From Nymphaea colorata (taxonomy: Eukaryota; Streptophyta; Magnoliopsida; Nymphaeales; Nymphaeaceae), in NCBI RefSeq assembly GCF_008831285.2, contig NC_045147.1, positions 10,917,427-10,977,426 on the forward strand: a DNA stretch of 60,000 bases, in the 5' to 3' direction. Shown one piece after another: positions 37,666-49,700 of this stretch (position 1 is the stretch's first letter; each line of letters opens with the position of its first letter). A program made the position numbers and the translations under genes. The notes beneath the pieces are model-generated. The model searched no databases. It saw only the letters and a program-made list of their open reading frames with translations, and had not been told where the DNA came from.

Positions 37666-38665
37666 GGGGCCGTTTGATGCCCTGAAAATTTACTGTAGCA
37701 GTGGAAAAAAATTTCAAAATTTTAAAATTTTTCCTTCTCATCAAACTTAGAAAATTTTTTTTTACCGTTAAAAGTAGAAACGGCAAAATATTTTTATGGA
37801 AAAATTTTTCCAGCCACAGGGGTGGAAAAATTTTTCAAGAAATATTTTTTTGACCGTTGGAGGAGGAAGAGAAGGAAGGAGGGAGGAGGAAGGAGGAGGA
37901 GGAAGGGAAGGAGGGAGGAGGAAGGAAGAGGAGGAAGGGAAGAAAGGAGGGAGGAGGGAGGAGGAAGAAGGGAAAGAGGGAGGAGGAGGAGGAAGGGAAG
38001 GATGGAGGAGAAAGAAGGGGAGGAGGGAAGGAGAAGAGGGGAAGAAGGGGAGGAGGGCACGGTGAGGAGGGAAGGAGAAGAGGGGAAGAAGGGGAGGAGG
38101 GCACGAGGAGGGAAGGAGAAGAGGTGAAGAAGGGAAGAAGGGGAAGAGGGGAAGAGGGCACGCGAGGGGAAGGAGAAGAGGGGAAGAAGGGGAAGAAGGG
38201 GAAGAGGGAGAAGAGGGGAAAAAGGGGAGGAGGGCACGCGAGGGCACCTCCCCACGTCCCCCGCCGCCGCCGATGGCACCGTCCCCGCCGCCGCCGATGG
38301 CACCGCCTGACGCCTCTTCCCCAAAATCCTCCCTCCTTCCTTTCCCTTCCCTTCTTCCTCCTCCTTCCCTTCCCTTCCCTTCTTCCACCTCCTCCCTTCT
38401 CTTCCCTTCTTCCTCCTTCCTCCTCCCTCCTTCCCTTCCCTTCCCTTCCCTTCTTCTTCCTCCTCCTCCTTCCCTTCCCTTCCCTTTCCTTCCCTTCTTC
38501 CATTTTTACCAAACGACGAAATTTCTTTCCGGAAAAATATTTCTTACTTAACAAACACAAGCTTGTTTTGGAAATATGGAAATTTTTTTCCTATTTCTCA
38601 ATTCCAGAAATATATTTCTGGAAATTTTTTTCCGTTTCCATGGTTTCCAGCCATCAAACGGCCCC
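37666..38665. mobile_element. 1000-bp fold-back TIR element with long purine and pyrimidine arms
   Basis: Perfect 14-bp terminal inverted repeats (GGGGCCGTTTGATG and its complement) bound exactly 1000 bp. The flanks are ATA on each side (37663-37665 and 38666-38668), a 3-bp TSD. The related junction at 31460-31475 shows the empty site. Inside the ends are AT-rich segments with GGAAAAATTTTT-type words on both sides. The core is about 390 bp of almost pure purine (37857-38244), a GC-rich centre with a duplicated CCGCCGCCGATGGCACC unit (about 38258-38301), and about 175 bp of almost pure pyrimidine (38328-38501). TIR and 3-bp TSD suggest PIF/Harbinger-like mobilisation in trans. The long frames inside lack stops only because of composition and are not genes. 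Confidence 0.85.
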
Positions 38666-38920
38666 ATAGAGAGGAGAGAAAAAAGAAGGAAAAAATCAAG
38701 CACAACTATTTATGTGGTTCAATATAATGGCTTACATCCAAGGGAGGAAGGGGAGATCTTGTATTCCAATGAAGCATATACAAGGACTATCATTATCAAC
38801 CACCATTATAAATTAAATATAGGCAAGTTGCCAAAAAATGTAAAAGGCAAGAAATCCACAAGAAACCATAAGTTCTTATCCTCATCACCAAATCTTCTTA
38901 TCACCACCAAATGAGCAAGT
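38666..38920 (-). repeat. Continuation of the partial copia LTR, interrupted by two insertions
   Basis: The stretch 38669-38818 matches 31468-31617. Beyond that the sequence is only present here. The plus-strand copia element has inserted at its right end with CAAGT duplicated (38916-38920 and 44686-44690). Confidence 0.6.
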
Positions 38921-39179
38921 TGTTGAGGAAACGGCTAGTCTACAGCAAGAGGAAAGTTAAACTTTCCTCTTGTGCAGAAGTATTTTCTCTTTCCTTGTTT
39001 TATTTCCTTTGTTGTTCCCATCGGTTCTCCTCAATATATGTCTGTAAGGGACCACCAAAAAACAAGAAAGAATGAAAATAAAAAGTCTGGTTTTGTTCAT
39101 TCGTGGATGTAGGCAGTAATAGCCGAACCACGTTAACTCTTGTTTATATGTGATTGTCATCTTTCTTCAATATTTGACA
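38921..39179 (+). repeat. 5' LTR (259 bp) of the plus-strand copia element
   Basis: A short LTR with TG...CA ends and a near-perfect inverted repeat close to its start (AAGAGGAAAGTT / AACTTTCCTCTT). Confidence 0.9.
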
Positions 39180-39193
39180 TGGTATCAGAGCAG
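39180..39193 (+). other. Primer-binding site (tRNA-Met type)
   Basis: TGGTATCAGAGCAG starts at the base immediately after the LTR and is complementary to the expected initiator tRNA-Met 3' end. Confidence 0.85.
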
Positions 39194-40145
39194 TCGCATT
39201 GGTGAATTCCTCTACTCTTGTTCAACGACTAAGGCAAGAAGACCAGAGCGGTGAAAGGGGGAAAGGGGGAAAGTTCTTCTGGAATTCGTTTTTCTTCTGC
39301 TTCCGCCTTGAATCATTGTTTTCATTCCAGTTGCTGGATTCCTCAACCTCCTTGATCCTCTCACCGCTGCCGGTGTAGCGTCGACATGGTTTTGGAATTC
39401 ATTTTTTTCTGTTCCTACATAAACTGCTCCTACGAAACTGAATTTATATCAGACTTCCGACAACCGGCGCAGCCAGCTCCGGTGACGGAATTTGATGAGC
39501 CAGGGGTCGTTGGATTCGCCTGAGTCTCAGGAGGAATCCTACAAATTTGAGATGTTTTGGTGCTAAAGTGAGGGAAAAAATCAAAGAAAAAAGGCATCGG
39601 GTATTCTGTTTCTGTGTTTTTGCTTTGAAACCAAAAATTGTGCTGGATTCAGGCGGTCGGCGCTGTCATCTCCATCGTCAGAATACTTCGAGTATAGGCT
39701 CATTGGAATCGTCTGCTTCTGAAGATTCTACCAACCAAATTTCAGATTTTTTGGAGTAGCGGTTGAAGAGTTATGCATTTTTGAGTGACTACCTGTTGTT
39801 GAACTATTTCCCACGATGTTTGAGGTATAGGCGGTAGGTCTTTCTTCTCCTGTTCTCTCTCACATTAAAATTAGTTGTCGAGTAGATTTGGAATGGGATT
39901 CTAAGTTGCTTGGGATCCCTCAGACTAAGTTTCAGCTTATTTGGAATTCACAAGAAGAAGCTATAGGTATTTGATGTTCCGCCTATCCCTGTGGATGCCC
40001 TGCTCCTGAATAGCCTCCTTCAAAAGGGCTTCCGCTTGAGGAAGAACAAGCAGCAGCTGCCATCAGACATTTTATCCGAGCAGCTTCTTTTTTCTGTTTC
40101 CGTCTGCCATCACCGCCAGCAAGGGTATTCCATATTTGTATTGTC

Positions 40146-43100
40146 ATGGAGTTCAACACAGAAGCACAACCGTCTTCGTTCCCACCAAATCATTATGATG
40201 GTGGATCCAGCAGTTCGAGAGTGGTGACTCAAGAAAATCACCCTCTCAAGATCACAACGACTCTTTTTTCCGGCACCGACTACATCAGCTGGTCCAAGGC
40301 AGCAAAGCTCTTTCTAAGTGGTAAGGAAAAGTCAGTTACATTATAGGTGCAATACCTAAACCTGAACCTACTGATCTTAAGTATGCACAATGGGAATCTG
40401 AAAACGACATGGTTATGTCTTGGTTATACAATTCCATAGAGTCTCAAATCAGTAAGGGGCTTATGTTCAAGGAAATGTGGGATGTCATTAAAGAAGTCTA
40501 CGGCGAGCAAAGCAACACACACTACTCGTATCTATGAATTGCAGAATGAAATTACTAGGTTTATGCGTCAAGATAAACCATTTAACGTATATGTGGGTGC
40601 TCTTCGAGGGATGTTTGTTGAAATGCTTATGTATCGACCACCCACTATTGATCTCAAGATCTAACAACAACGTCTTGAAGAAGATAAAATTTTTAAACTT
40701 CTTGGTGGGCTTAGTCAAGATTACGAGCATCTTCGCAGCCAAGTTCTTATGACGACCCCCCTTCCTTCATTCAATTCTGTTTGTGCTATGATCCAACGTG
40801 AAGAAACTCGCAGAAACTTGATGATTTCCAGCCCTATCATATCCAATATCCAACCTACTGAGCATCCAGACAAGGTTGTGTATCTTTCTAAAGGGAAAAG
40901 TCCATCAAGAAACAAATCGTTGTCTGGGTCTACATCTCATGATCGACTTAAAAATCGATCTCGCTTCAAGTGCACTTATTGTCAAAAACTTGGCCACACT
41001 CGAGATAAATGTTGGGACCTCGTTGGCAGGCCACCTCGTGACAAAGGAGTCTCTCAAAAGCCAAACAAAGAGGACATGACAGCCCATTTTGTCACTAAAG
41101 AAGAGATGATGAATTTTTTTTTCTCAAATGGCAAAGACAAATTTGGTATCATCTCAACCAATCTCTGATGCAGTCAACACCGACGATCCAGGTACATCCT
41201 TTGCTTTTTCTTTACATTCTCCTCTCATAAATTGGGTAGTTGACTCCGGTGCCAGTGACCACATGACCAACCAAACCGCCATCTCAAAAAATTTTAAAAA
41301 TTTTAAACCTATTTTTACTGCTGATGGCTCGGCAATGTGGGTTGCTGGCTCAAGTCGCATGAAATTACTTTGTGATGGTAAAGACTCTGAAGTTCTGCAC
41401 GTTCTTAATATTTCTACTAGTCTTCTATCTGTAAGCAAGATTACTCTTACACATAACTGCCTTGTAATTTTCTCGGCTAAGGATGTTGTTTTTCAGGACA
41501 AGGAATCGAAGAAAGTGATTGGTAGAGGTGTCCAATGCGGCGGCTTATATTTTTTAGATTCTAAGACTTTTGCTTTATTTAATCATGCTTCTTCTATTGA
41601 ACAATTTAGTTTGTGGCATTCTAGATTAGGTCATGCTTCTCATAAAATTGTTCGAACATTATTCCCTCAGTTATCTATTTCTACAAAATCTTGTGATGTT
41701 TGTGAATTTTTAAAGTCTACTCATGTGCCTTTTAATAATGTTGTCGAACGTAGCACTATATTATTTGATCTTGTTCATTCTGACGTGTGGGGTCCCGCTC
41801 CACTTAATTCAATATCTGGATTTCGATACTATATGACATTTATTGATGATAAGTCAAGGATAACATGGATATATTTTTTAAAACACAAGCATGAGGTTTC
41901 TAAAATTTTTGAAAATTTTTATCAAATGATTTTGACTCAATTTGGGATAAAGATCGAACATATTCGTTCTGACAATGTTGGTGAGTATATTAATGAAGTA
42001 TTGCAGGATTTTTTATCACAAAAAGGAATATTGTATCAAACGACTTATACAGGCACACCGCAACAAAAATGGTGTTGTGGAAAGGAAGAATCGTCATCTT
42101 TTGAATGTCGCTCGTGCTTTGATGTTCCACATGAATATGCCAGATGAATATTGGGCAGATGTAATAGCTACATCATGCTATATAATTAATCGTCTTCCTA
42201 GTGAGAGACTTGAAAATATGGCCCCAAAGGTAATTTTGACCCAACGATATGTCTCTATCAATCATTTGAAAGTGTTCAGGTGCAAGTGTTTTGTTCATCT
42301 TCAACAGCAGTTTCGAAATAAGTTACAAAAGCATGCCATCAAGTGTCTTTGTTGGTTATTCCACTTCCAAGAAAGGTTTTAAGTGTTATGATCCTACCGC
42401 TAAGAAGTTGTATATCTCAAGGGACGTCAAATTCTTTGAAAACGAGCCTTTCTTTTCTACATCAGTTCATTGTGAGGGGGAGATGCAGAGCCATAGTAAC
42501 CACAACCACAATGAATTTTACCAACAGTCTATTCCCAAGACCTTTTTTCTAGTTTTTGATGGCTTCAATTCCAGCACCCCTCTTGATGGCGTCAATTCCA
42601 ACACCTCTCCACCGCTCTCTTACACTGAAGTGAGTAGTTCTGAACCTCAAAATCGCGAGTCAACCTCTTTGAGCCCACAAAGGCAAACTATTGACAATAG
42701 CATACCTGAGGGAAGAATATCGTCTATAATGACACGTCCACCCTCTAGGTTTAGTGATTTCTATCCATTCTGTTCCAATCTTGCTTACTCTAGCTCCAAA
42801 CATCCCATCGAAAAACACATAGACTTTAGTAAACTGTCAACCAAGTACCAACACAATGTCCTCAACTCGTACTCTCTACATGAACCTTCAACCTTTCAGG
42901 AAGCCAGTCGTGACTCTGAATGGCAGAAAGCCATTAATGAAGAGTTAATAGCCTTAGAGAAAAATCAAACTTGAACTATAGTTCACTTGCCAGAAGGAAA
43001 GAAACCAGTGGGATGTCAGTGGATATACAAAATAAAATACAACAGTGACGGCAGTGTGGATAGATACAAAGTCAGATTAGTCGCAAAAGGATACACCCAA

Positions 43101-44413
43101 CAAGAAGGTATTGACTTCACAGGGACCTTCGCTCCTGTTGCTAAGATGAACTTTATTCATATCCTTCTATCAGTGGCAGCAAATAAGAACTGGGAATCTT
43201 TTCAACTTGATGTCAAGAATGCTTTTTTACATGGGAATTTAGAAGAATAAGTTTATATGAATCCACGCAGGGCGTCAAACATCAGCCTGGTTATGTGTGC
43301 AGACTCAAAAAATCGATCTATGGGCTAAAGCAGTCTCCATGAGCATGGTTTTCAAAACTTAGTAGTGTACTCATTGAGATCAGATTTAAGCAAAGCACTG
43401 CAGACTACACTATGTTTGTCTCTCGTTCCTGTCAAGGTATTGTTATTTTATTGGTGTATGTCGATGACATTATTGTTACAAGAGACAATGTCGAACAAAT
43501 GAAGAAAAATGAAGGTCATATTGCACGACAAGTTTGAAATTAAGGATTTAGGAAAATTGAGATATTTTTTAGGTATTGAAGTTGCACATTCAGAGAAAGG
43601 CATTTTTTTATGTCAAAGGAAATACATGTTGGACCTTCTCAAGGAAACAGGATTTCTAGGAGCTAAGCTGAGTTCGACTCCTCTTGACCTCAACTACAAA
43701 ATCAAAAAAGATGATGGGAAACCCATTCAAGATGTTCAAGGCTTTCAACGACTTATTGGAAAGCTAATTTATTTAACCGTAACTCGACCAGACATCACGT
43801 TTGCAGTCAACATGATAAGCCAAGTCATGCAAAGTCCTCGGTCTATACATTTAGAAACTGTTCATCGTATTCTCAAATATTTAAAGGTGAGTCCAGGAAA
43901 AGGTATTTTAATGAAACGGAACAACAACCTTGAAGTGATTGGATACACAGATGCAGACTGGGTTGAGATCACAGTGATAGAAAGTCTACCACCGATTTTT
44001 GTACTATGGTGGGAGGTAACCTTGTCACATGGAAAAGCAAAAAGCAGAATGTGGTGGCTAGGTCCAGTGCTGAAGCCGAATACAGAGCTATGGCCACATG
44101 TGCTAGTGAACTTGTATGGGTCAAAGCGCTTCTTCTTGATATGGGAATCAAAATTGAAAAACCTATGAGTCTCATGTGTGACAACATGGCAGCCATTCAT
44201 ATTGGTGCAAATCCAGTGTTTCATGAACACACTAAGCATATCGAGGTTGATTGTCATTTCATTCGTGAAAAAATTCAGAACAAAACCATATGTACCCCTC
44301 ATGTTGGTACCCAATATCAATTGGCAGATATATTTACTAAAGCCCTAGGAAAGGAGTGCCATCAATGGATTACTAGCAAGTTAGGGCAGATCGACATTAG
44401 CTCTCCAACTTGA
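40146..44413 (+). pseudogene. Broken gag-pol of the plus-strand copia element
   Basis: Domains in copia order are: gag start at 40146 (PLKITTTLFSGTDYISWSK); CCHC knuckle CTYCQKLGHTRDKC at about 40970-41012; protease WVVDSGASDHMT at about 41236; and GAG-pre-integrase (SLWHSRLGHASHK). Integrase core follows (HSDVWGP, TFIDDKSRITWIYF, IRSDNVGEYI), then RT ([21 protein letters not shown] near 43456) and RNase H (SSAEAEYRAMATCASELVW, CDNMAAIHI, QLADIFTKAL). Breaks seen are frameshifts near 40335, 40490 and 41150, in an A-run near 42067, and near 42340 and 43970. In-frame stops lie at 40662, 42972 and 43248. The integrase SDN-GEY motif reads SDNVGEY where GGEY is usual. Confidence 0.9.
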
Positions 44414-44422
44414 GGGGGAGAT
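44411..44422 (+). other. Polypurine tract
   Basis: TGAGGGGGAGAT lies immediately before the 3' LTR, where second-strand priming occurs in LTR retrotransposons. Confidence 0.85.
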
Positions 44423-44685
44423 TGTTGAGGCAACGGCTAGTCTGCAGCAAGAGGAAAGTTTAAACTTTCCTCTTGTGCAGAAGTATTTTCCCTTTCGTTG
44501 TTTTATTTCCTTTGTTGTTCCCATCGGTTCTCCTCAATATATGTCTGTAAGGGTGAACCATCGAAAAACAAGAAAGAATGAAAATAAAAAGTCTAGTTTT
44601 GTTCATTCGTGGATGTAGGCAGTAATAGCCGAACCACGTTAACTCTTGTTTATGTGTCATTGTCATCTTTCTTCAATATTTGACA
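44423..44685 (+). repeat. 3' LTR (263 bp) of the plus-strand copia element
   Basis: It is nearly identical to the 5' LTR. A perfect 28-bp palindrome lies at 44448-44475, centred on GTTTAAAC. Confidence 0.9.
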
Positions 44686-44796
44686 CAAGTCACAAGAAAT
44701 CTGCAATGAATAGAGATAATGTGGTAAGAGGTCTTCGAGTACAACGAGAGGAAGAAGAAGATTTCTTAAAGGAGAGAAGCAGAGAAGAAGGAATTT

Positions 44797-45346
44797 ATAA
44801 AAGGAAGTGTTCTGCGACATTCACATAGTTGTGCAAGGTTTAAAGCTAAGAAGAATTGCACTTCGTACATAGCTCCTTCAATTTTGCAGCAACATTCATT
44901 ACACAATTTTTGATAGCTAGGTCTTCCTCAGTGTATACTTTCTTATGTTGGCTTGGATGCATCTATGATACTAGGCTCACCCCTTGTCTGACGTCTCAGA
45001 GGAGTTGAGCACTCATCCTCTGAGTGGATCTGCCCACTCTTCTAAGCCACATTCCTAGGCGCTTTGCTACTCTGTACTTTATCCGAGTGGCAATTCCGCT
45101 GGATTTCAAAAGCAATTGCCCAAAGATCACAAGTATCCTTATCACTTTGTAGAAACAAGTTTTAATTACTCCTAACCTTGATCAATTAATGGCTTCTAAG
45201 CCGAAATAAGAATGAGAGTTTTAAATTGAGAGGGTGTTTGACATGAACATTGCCTTCTTGAAGCACATACTTTTGGAAAACATGTTTCAAAAACAGTATG
45301 TTCTTCTTCTCAAAGGAAACATGGCGTCATTATGTGTAACATTTAA
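44797..45346 (+). repeat. Dispersed repeat R1, copy 1
   Basis: It matches 56388-56911 through ATAAAAGGAA, ACATTCACAT, GATACTAGGC, GAGCACTC-TCCTCTGAGTG and TAAGAATGAGAGTTTTAA. The TATAAAAGG start suggests promoter-bearing LTR sequence, but TG...CA ends were not found. It ends where the truncated exon 1 of peroxidase D begins. Confidence 0.65.
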
Positions 45347-45361
45347 TTTTTAAAACTGTAA

Positions 45362-46095
45362 TCAGATCACTCCATGATTGCTTTGTTAGGGTCGGCACTT
45401 TCCTTTTTTTCTTTCTTCCATCCTACTTGTTATTTTGTGTCTGCTACTAACATAAAACTGCACTTATTGTGGTGTTATTTTGATATAAAAGTGTGAAAGC
45501 TTCAGGTTTGAACCATAGTCACAGGTATTGTTTTTAATCTTTAAACGGTAAAATTGTTCTCAGCTATAATATGATGAGCTTAAAAAAATATGATAAATTT
45601 TATAAAATTAAACAAATCTTAAAAATTTGGAAAAGACAATATAAATGAGAATCTAACAAGACAACATCAAAAAAAAATATTTTGATAGCTCCTTTTTTTG
45701 CTTTACCATAAGGTTATCTTCGGCTTCGGTCCAAACTTGGCAGGAATAGGATACACCTTTCTTTGACGCCATTCATATTTCTTCTTACTGCAGCTTCATA
45801 TGTAACTGTTAAAGGATGTTCTTTCTCTTTTTTCTTTTGATTGAAAGTTCTAATTTTTGTTTAATTTCACAGGGTCGTGACGCATTTGTGCTACTGAACT
45901 CTACGCCCGGCAAACCAGTTGAGAAGGATTCTCCTGTAAACAACCCAAGCCTCAGCGGCTTCGATGTCATAGATGAAGCAAAATCCATATTGGAATCCCG
46001 GTGCCCGGGAGTGGTTTCCTGCGCCGACATCGTCGCCTTTGCCACCCCGGACTCCGTCCAAATCGCCGGAGGAATTTCCTAATTGGTGCCAGCGG
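45362..46095 (+). pseudogene. Peroxidase D pseudogene, 5' part
   Basis: The first recognisable part is the end of exon 1 (HDCFVR, 45373-45390). The signal peptide and most of exon 1 are gone, replaced by repeat R1. The intron runs 45391-45872 with GT and AG ends kept. Exon 2 begins at 45873. The conserved GCDAS reads GRDAF, losing a disulphide cysteine and a calcium-site serine. A TAA stop at 46080-46082 replaces the tyrosine codon of peroxidase C. At 46095 the exon is cut by a copia element. Peroxidase C is the closest relative. No functional product is possible. Confidence 0.9.
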
Positions 46096-46745
46096 TGTTG
46101 GGATAAAATGAGGATAGACACGAATCTACTAAAAAAGATTCAACGATGAAGTATAGCCCAAACCGATCATGCTAGAAGCAACAAAACAATGACAAAGCAA
46201 TCACAAATGCACGAGAAGATTTTTACGCGGAAAACCCCTCCAAACAATGAGGGTAAAAACCACAGGGTACTACGACCCAAACTCAATCCACTATAATCAA
46301 TGATATAAGTTGTCCCACGAGGGGCTACACAAAGCCAACCCTCCAACAATAATATCTCACCAAAGCTATATGAGAAAACAAGGGAAAAATATCACCGATT
46401 GAATGCGGAAACTGTGGATTGAGAGGAAATGCGCCTGGCTTTCTTCTTGGAATCGAATCTTGCTCTAGCCAAATGCTCGCAACCTTCTCTTCCTCTTCTC
46501 CTTCTCTCCTTTCTTCTTCTCCTTCTCTCCTCTCTTCTTCTCCTTCTCTCCTCTTGCTGTGCAGCCACCAAGAGAGAGCACGAGAGACCACACCTCTCCT
46601 TTTTCTTTTCCCAAAAACGGAACCCTAGAGAGAGACGTACGAAAAGAGATTGGGGGCACCATCAGGTGCCCCCCTTTTCCTCCCGCCTGTCACTTAAGTG
46701 ACGGGCCGGGTCGGGTCCTCTCTTGAGGCTGGACCCGACCCAACA
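46096..46745 (-). repeat. 3' LTR of the copia element in peroxidase D
   Basis: It contains a CTT/CTCC-rich low-complexity tract (about 46485-46556) and ends with a GC-rich ACTTAAGTGACGGGCCGGGT segment shared with the other LTR. Confidence 0.92.
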
Positions 46746-46758
46746 AACTCCCCCTCCA
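46746..46758 (-). other. Polypurine tract
   Basis: On the minus strand this is TGGAGGGGGAGTT directly before the 3' LTR. Confidence 0.85.
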
Positions 46759-46796
46759 GCTTCAAAAGAGAAAACATACCTGCAAAATGAACAAAA

Positions 46797-49700
46797 TTAA
46801 TGTACTGCATTAAAGGCAGTCATCCCAACTAAGTCTCTACACATATCATGCTTCTCTTTAGGTAGAGACTTCGTCATCATATCTGCAGGATTATCATCTG
46901 TATGGATCTTATCAAGAACAAGCTGCTTCGACTCTAGAACATCACGTATCCAATGATACCTTACGTCTATATGCTTTGACCTTGCATGAAAAGTAGAATT
47001 TTTTCTAAGGTGAATAGCACTTTGACTGTCACAGTAAAGCACATACTCGTCTTGATTGAACTGAAGTTTCTGCATGAACCTCTTCATCCATAGAAGCTCC
47101 TTGCTCGCCTCTGTAGTTGCAATAAACTCTACTTCAGTAGTAGATAATGCTACACATTTCTGAAGTCTGGATTGCCTAGAAACTGCACCACCTGCATATG
47201 TCAATAAAAAACCAGATATAGATCTTCTCCCGTCAATGTCTCCTGCCATGTCTGAATCTGTATAGCCAACAAGAATAGATTTTTCTGCCCCAAAACAAAG
47301 TGAAAAACTGCTAGTTCCACGAAAGTATCTCAAAATCCATTTAACTGCTTCCCAGTGTTTCTTTCCTGGATTTGAGACAAACCGACTAACCACTCCAACT
47401 GAATGAGCAATATCAGGTCTAGTACATACCATAGCATACATCAGACTACCTGTGACTGAGGCATAGGGAATCTTCTCCATATCTTCTTTTTCTGAATCTG
47501 TCCTTGGACTCTGCTTGGTGCTCAACTTGAAATGCGCTGCAAGAGGGGTGCTAACAGGTTTTGCCTTGTCCATGTGAAATCTTTGAAGTACCTTCTCAAT
47601 GTACTTCTCCTGAGATTGCCATAACTTCTTCGACTTGCTATCTCGCGTGATCTTCATACCCAAAATCTGACTAGCAGGTCCCAAGTCTTTCATAGCAAAA
47701 GACTTGCTTAACTCTTTTTTCAAGCTTGAAATTCTCGAGATATTATTGCCAACAATAAGCATGTCATCAACATAAATCAACAAAATGACAAAGTCATCAC
47801 CTGAGAATTTCTTCACAAAGAAGCAGTGATCTGAAGTAGTCTTGGTGTAGTCATACTCCCCCATAAATGACTCGAACTTCTTGTACCACTGCCTAGGTGC
47901 CTGCTTCAGACCATACAAGCTTTTCTTTAATCTGCAAACATGGTTTTCTTTACCTTTCACAAGAAAACCTTCTGGCTGCATCATGTAAATTTCCTCATCA
48001 AGATCACCATGAAGAAAAGCTGTCTTCACATCCATCTGCTCGATCTCCAAATCAAGACTGGCTGCCAAACTAAGAACAACTCTGATAGATGACATCTTGA
48101 CCACCGGTGAGAATATCTCGTCAAAGTCAACTCCTTTCCTCTGATTGAACCCCTTCACAACCAACCTAGCTTTGTATCTTGGGTTTAGAGAGTTTTCATC
48201 ATGCTTTACTCTAAAAACTCATTTGCTTCTCAATGCCCTCTTGCCTTGGGGCAACTCCACAAGCTTGAAGGTGTGGTTGTCGTAAAGTGAATGCATCTCA
48301 TCTTTCATGGCTTCCATCCACTTTTCCTTGTGCACATCATGCATAACTTCTTCATAGCATTCAGGCTCACCACTATCAGTCAACAAAATATAGTCATGTA
48401 CGAGATATCTAGTTGAGGGACGTCGCTCCCTCGTGGATCTCCGCTGCTGATTTACATCTGAGGAAGAACCCTCCAGATTATGATCATCATTTTCGTCATC
48501 TGAATTAGGAATATATGGCATGTCTACTTGTCCTTTTCTATCATGTATCTGGCCAACAGCATCATCTGGCACTGCTCTCGAAGTATTCTGCAAGGGAATA
48601 GGGTCCACATCAACTGGCAAATAGCTGCTATGAGAAGAATCCTTTCTTGTTTTCTGAATATCCTCAATATTCTGATCTTCAGCAAATACAACATCCTTGC
48701 TTCTGACAAGCTTCTTCTCAACTGGATCATACAATCTATAACCAAATTCATCATGGCCATAACCCAAAAACACACACTGCCTACTTTTTTATTCCAACTT
48801 CGATCTCTCATCCTTTGGTATATGCACAAATGTCCTGCATCCAAATACACGTAAGTGCTTATAGGATACATCCTTCTCATACCAAACTCTGTTAGGAACA
48901 TCACCATCCAAAGGAACATGTGGAGACAAGTTAATCACATAAGCAGCAGTATGTAAAGCTTCACACCAAAAAGAATCAGATAACTTAGCTTCAGATATGA
49001 GACATCTAAGTCTCTCCATGAGTGTCATGTTCATCCTTTCTGTCACGCCATTCAATGGAGGAGTCTTAGGTGGAGTCTTCTGGTGCCTGATGCCATGAGA
49101 TCTGCAATACTCATCAAATGGACCAATATACTCTCCCCCATTATCGCTGCGAACACACTTCAGCTTCTTTTCAGACTGCCTTTCAACCAGTGCATGAAAG
49201 TCCTTGAAAACACCAAGGACTTGGTCTTTCCTCTTTAAAGAATAGACCCAAACTTTCCTAAAAAAATCATCAATAAACGTGACAAAATAAAGTGCACCAC
49301 CGTGTAAACTTACTTTCATAGGACCGCATACATCTGTATGAATCAGCTCAAGTGCTTCTGACTTTCTGGAAGGTGGATGACTCTTGAAAGAGACCCGTGT
49401 CTGCTTCCCTGCAAAACAATGACTTCATTTATCAAGTTTATCCTTCTTTACATCTGGCAGAAGATTCTTCTTGATCAAGAATTGCAGTCCTTTGTCACTC
49501 ATATGTCCCAGCTTCCTGTGCCACAACTCAATAGATTTCTCATCTTGTGTCACATGTACCATGTCTCTGAAAATTGATGTCTGCATAGTATAAAGATTAT
49601 TGCTGCATCTCTTGCCTCGAGCAATAATCAAGGAACCTCTGGTAAGCTTCCACTGGCCATCACCAAACATGTTGTGATACCCTTCTTCAACGAGCTTTCC

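Larger units (their letters stand above)
38921..44685 (+). mobile_element. Complete-length Ty1/copia LTR retrotransposon, 5.77 kb, TSD CAAGT
   Basis: Left LTR 38921-39179 and right LTR 44423-44685 begin TGTTGAGG and end TTTGACA. Directly after the left LTR is a tRNA-Met-type primer-binding site (39180-39193). Directly before the right LTR is a polypurine tract (44411-44422). CAAGT flanks both ends. The LTRs differ at only a few bases and small indels, so the insertion is fairly young. It still carries many frame breaks and cannot be autonomous. Confidence 0.92.

Noticed and set aside
37768-38669. Several long overlapping frames on both strands (up to 270 residues)
   Set aside because: They lie in pure purine/pyrimidine DNA, which lacks stop codons by composition. 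The products are runs of Glu/Gly/Arg/Lys or Pro/Ser/Leu with no domain.
46485-46556. CTT-rich tract in the copia LTR as a separate microsatellite locus
   Set aside because: It is present in both LTRs (also 51217-51270), so it is part of the element and not an independent repeat.
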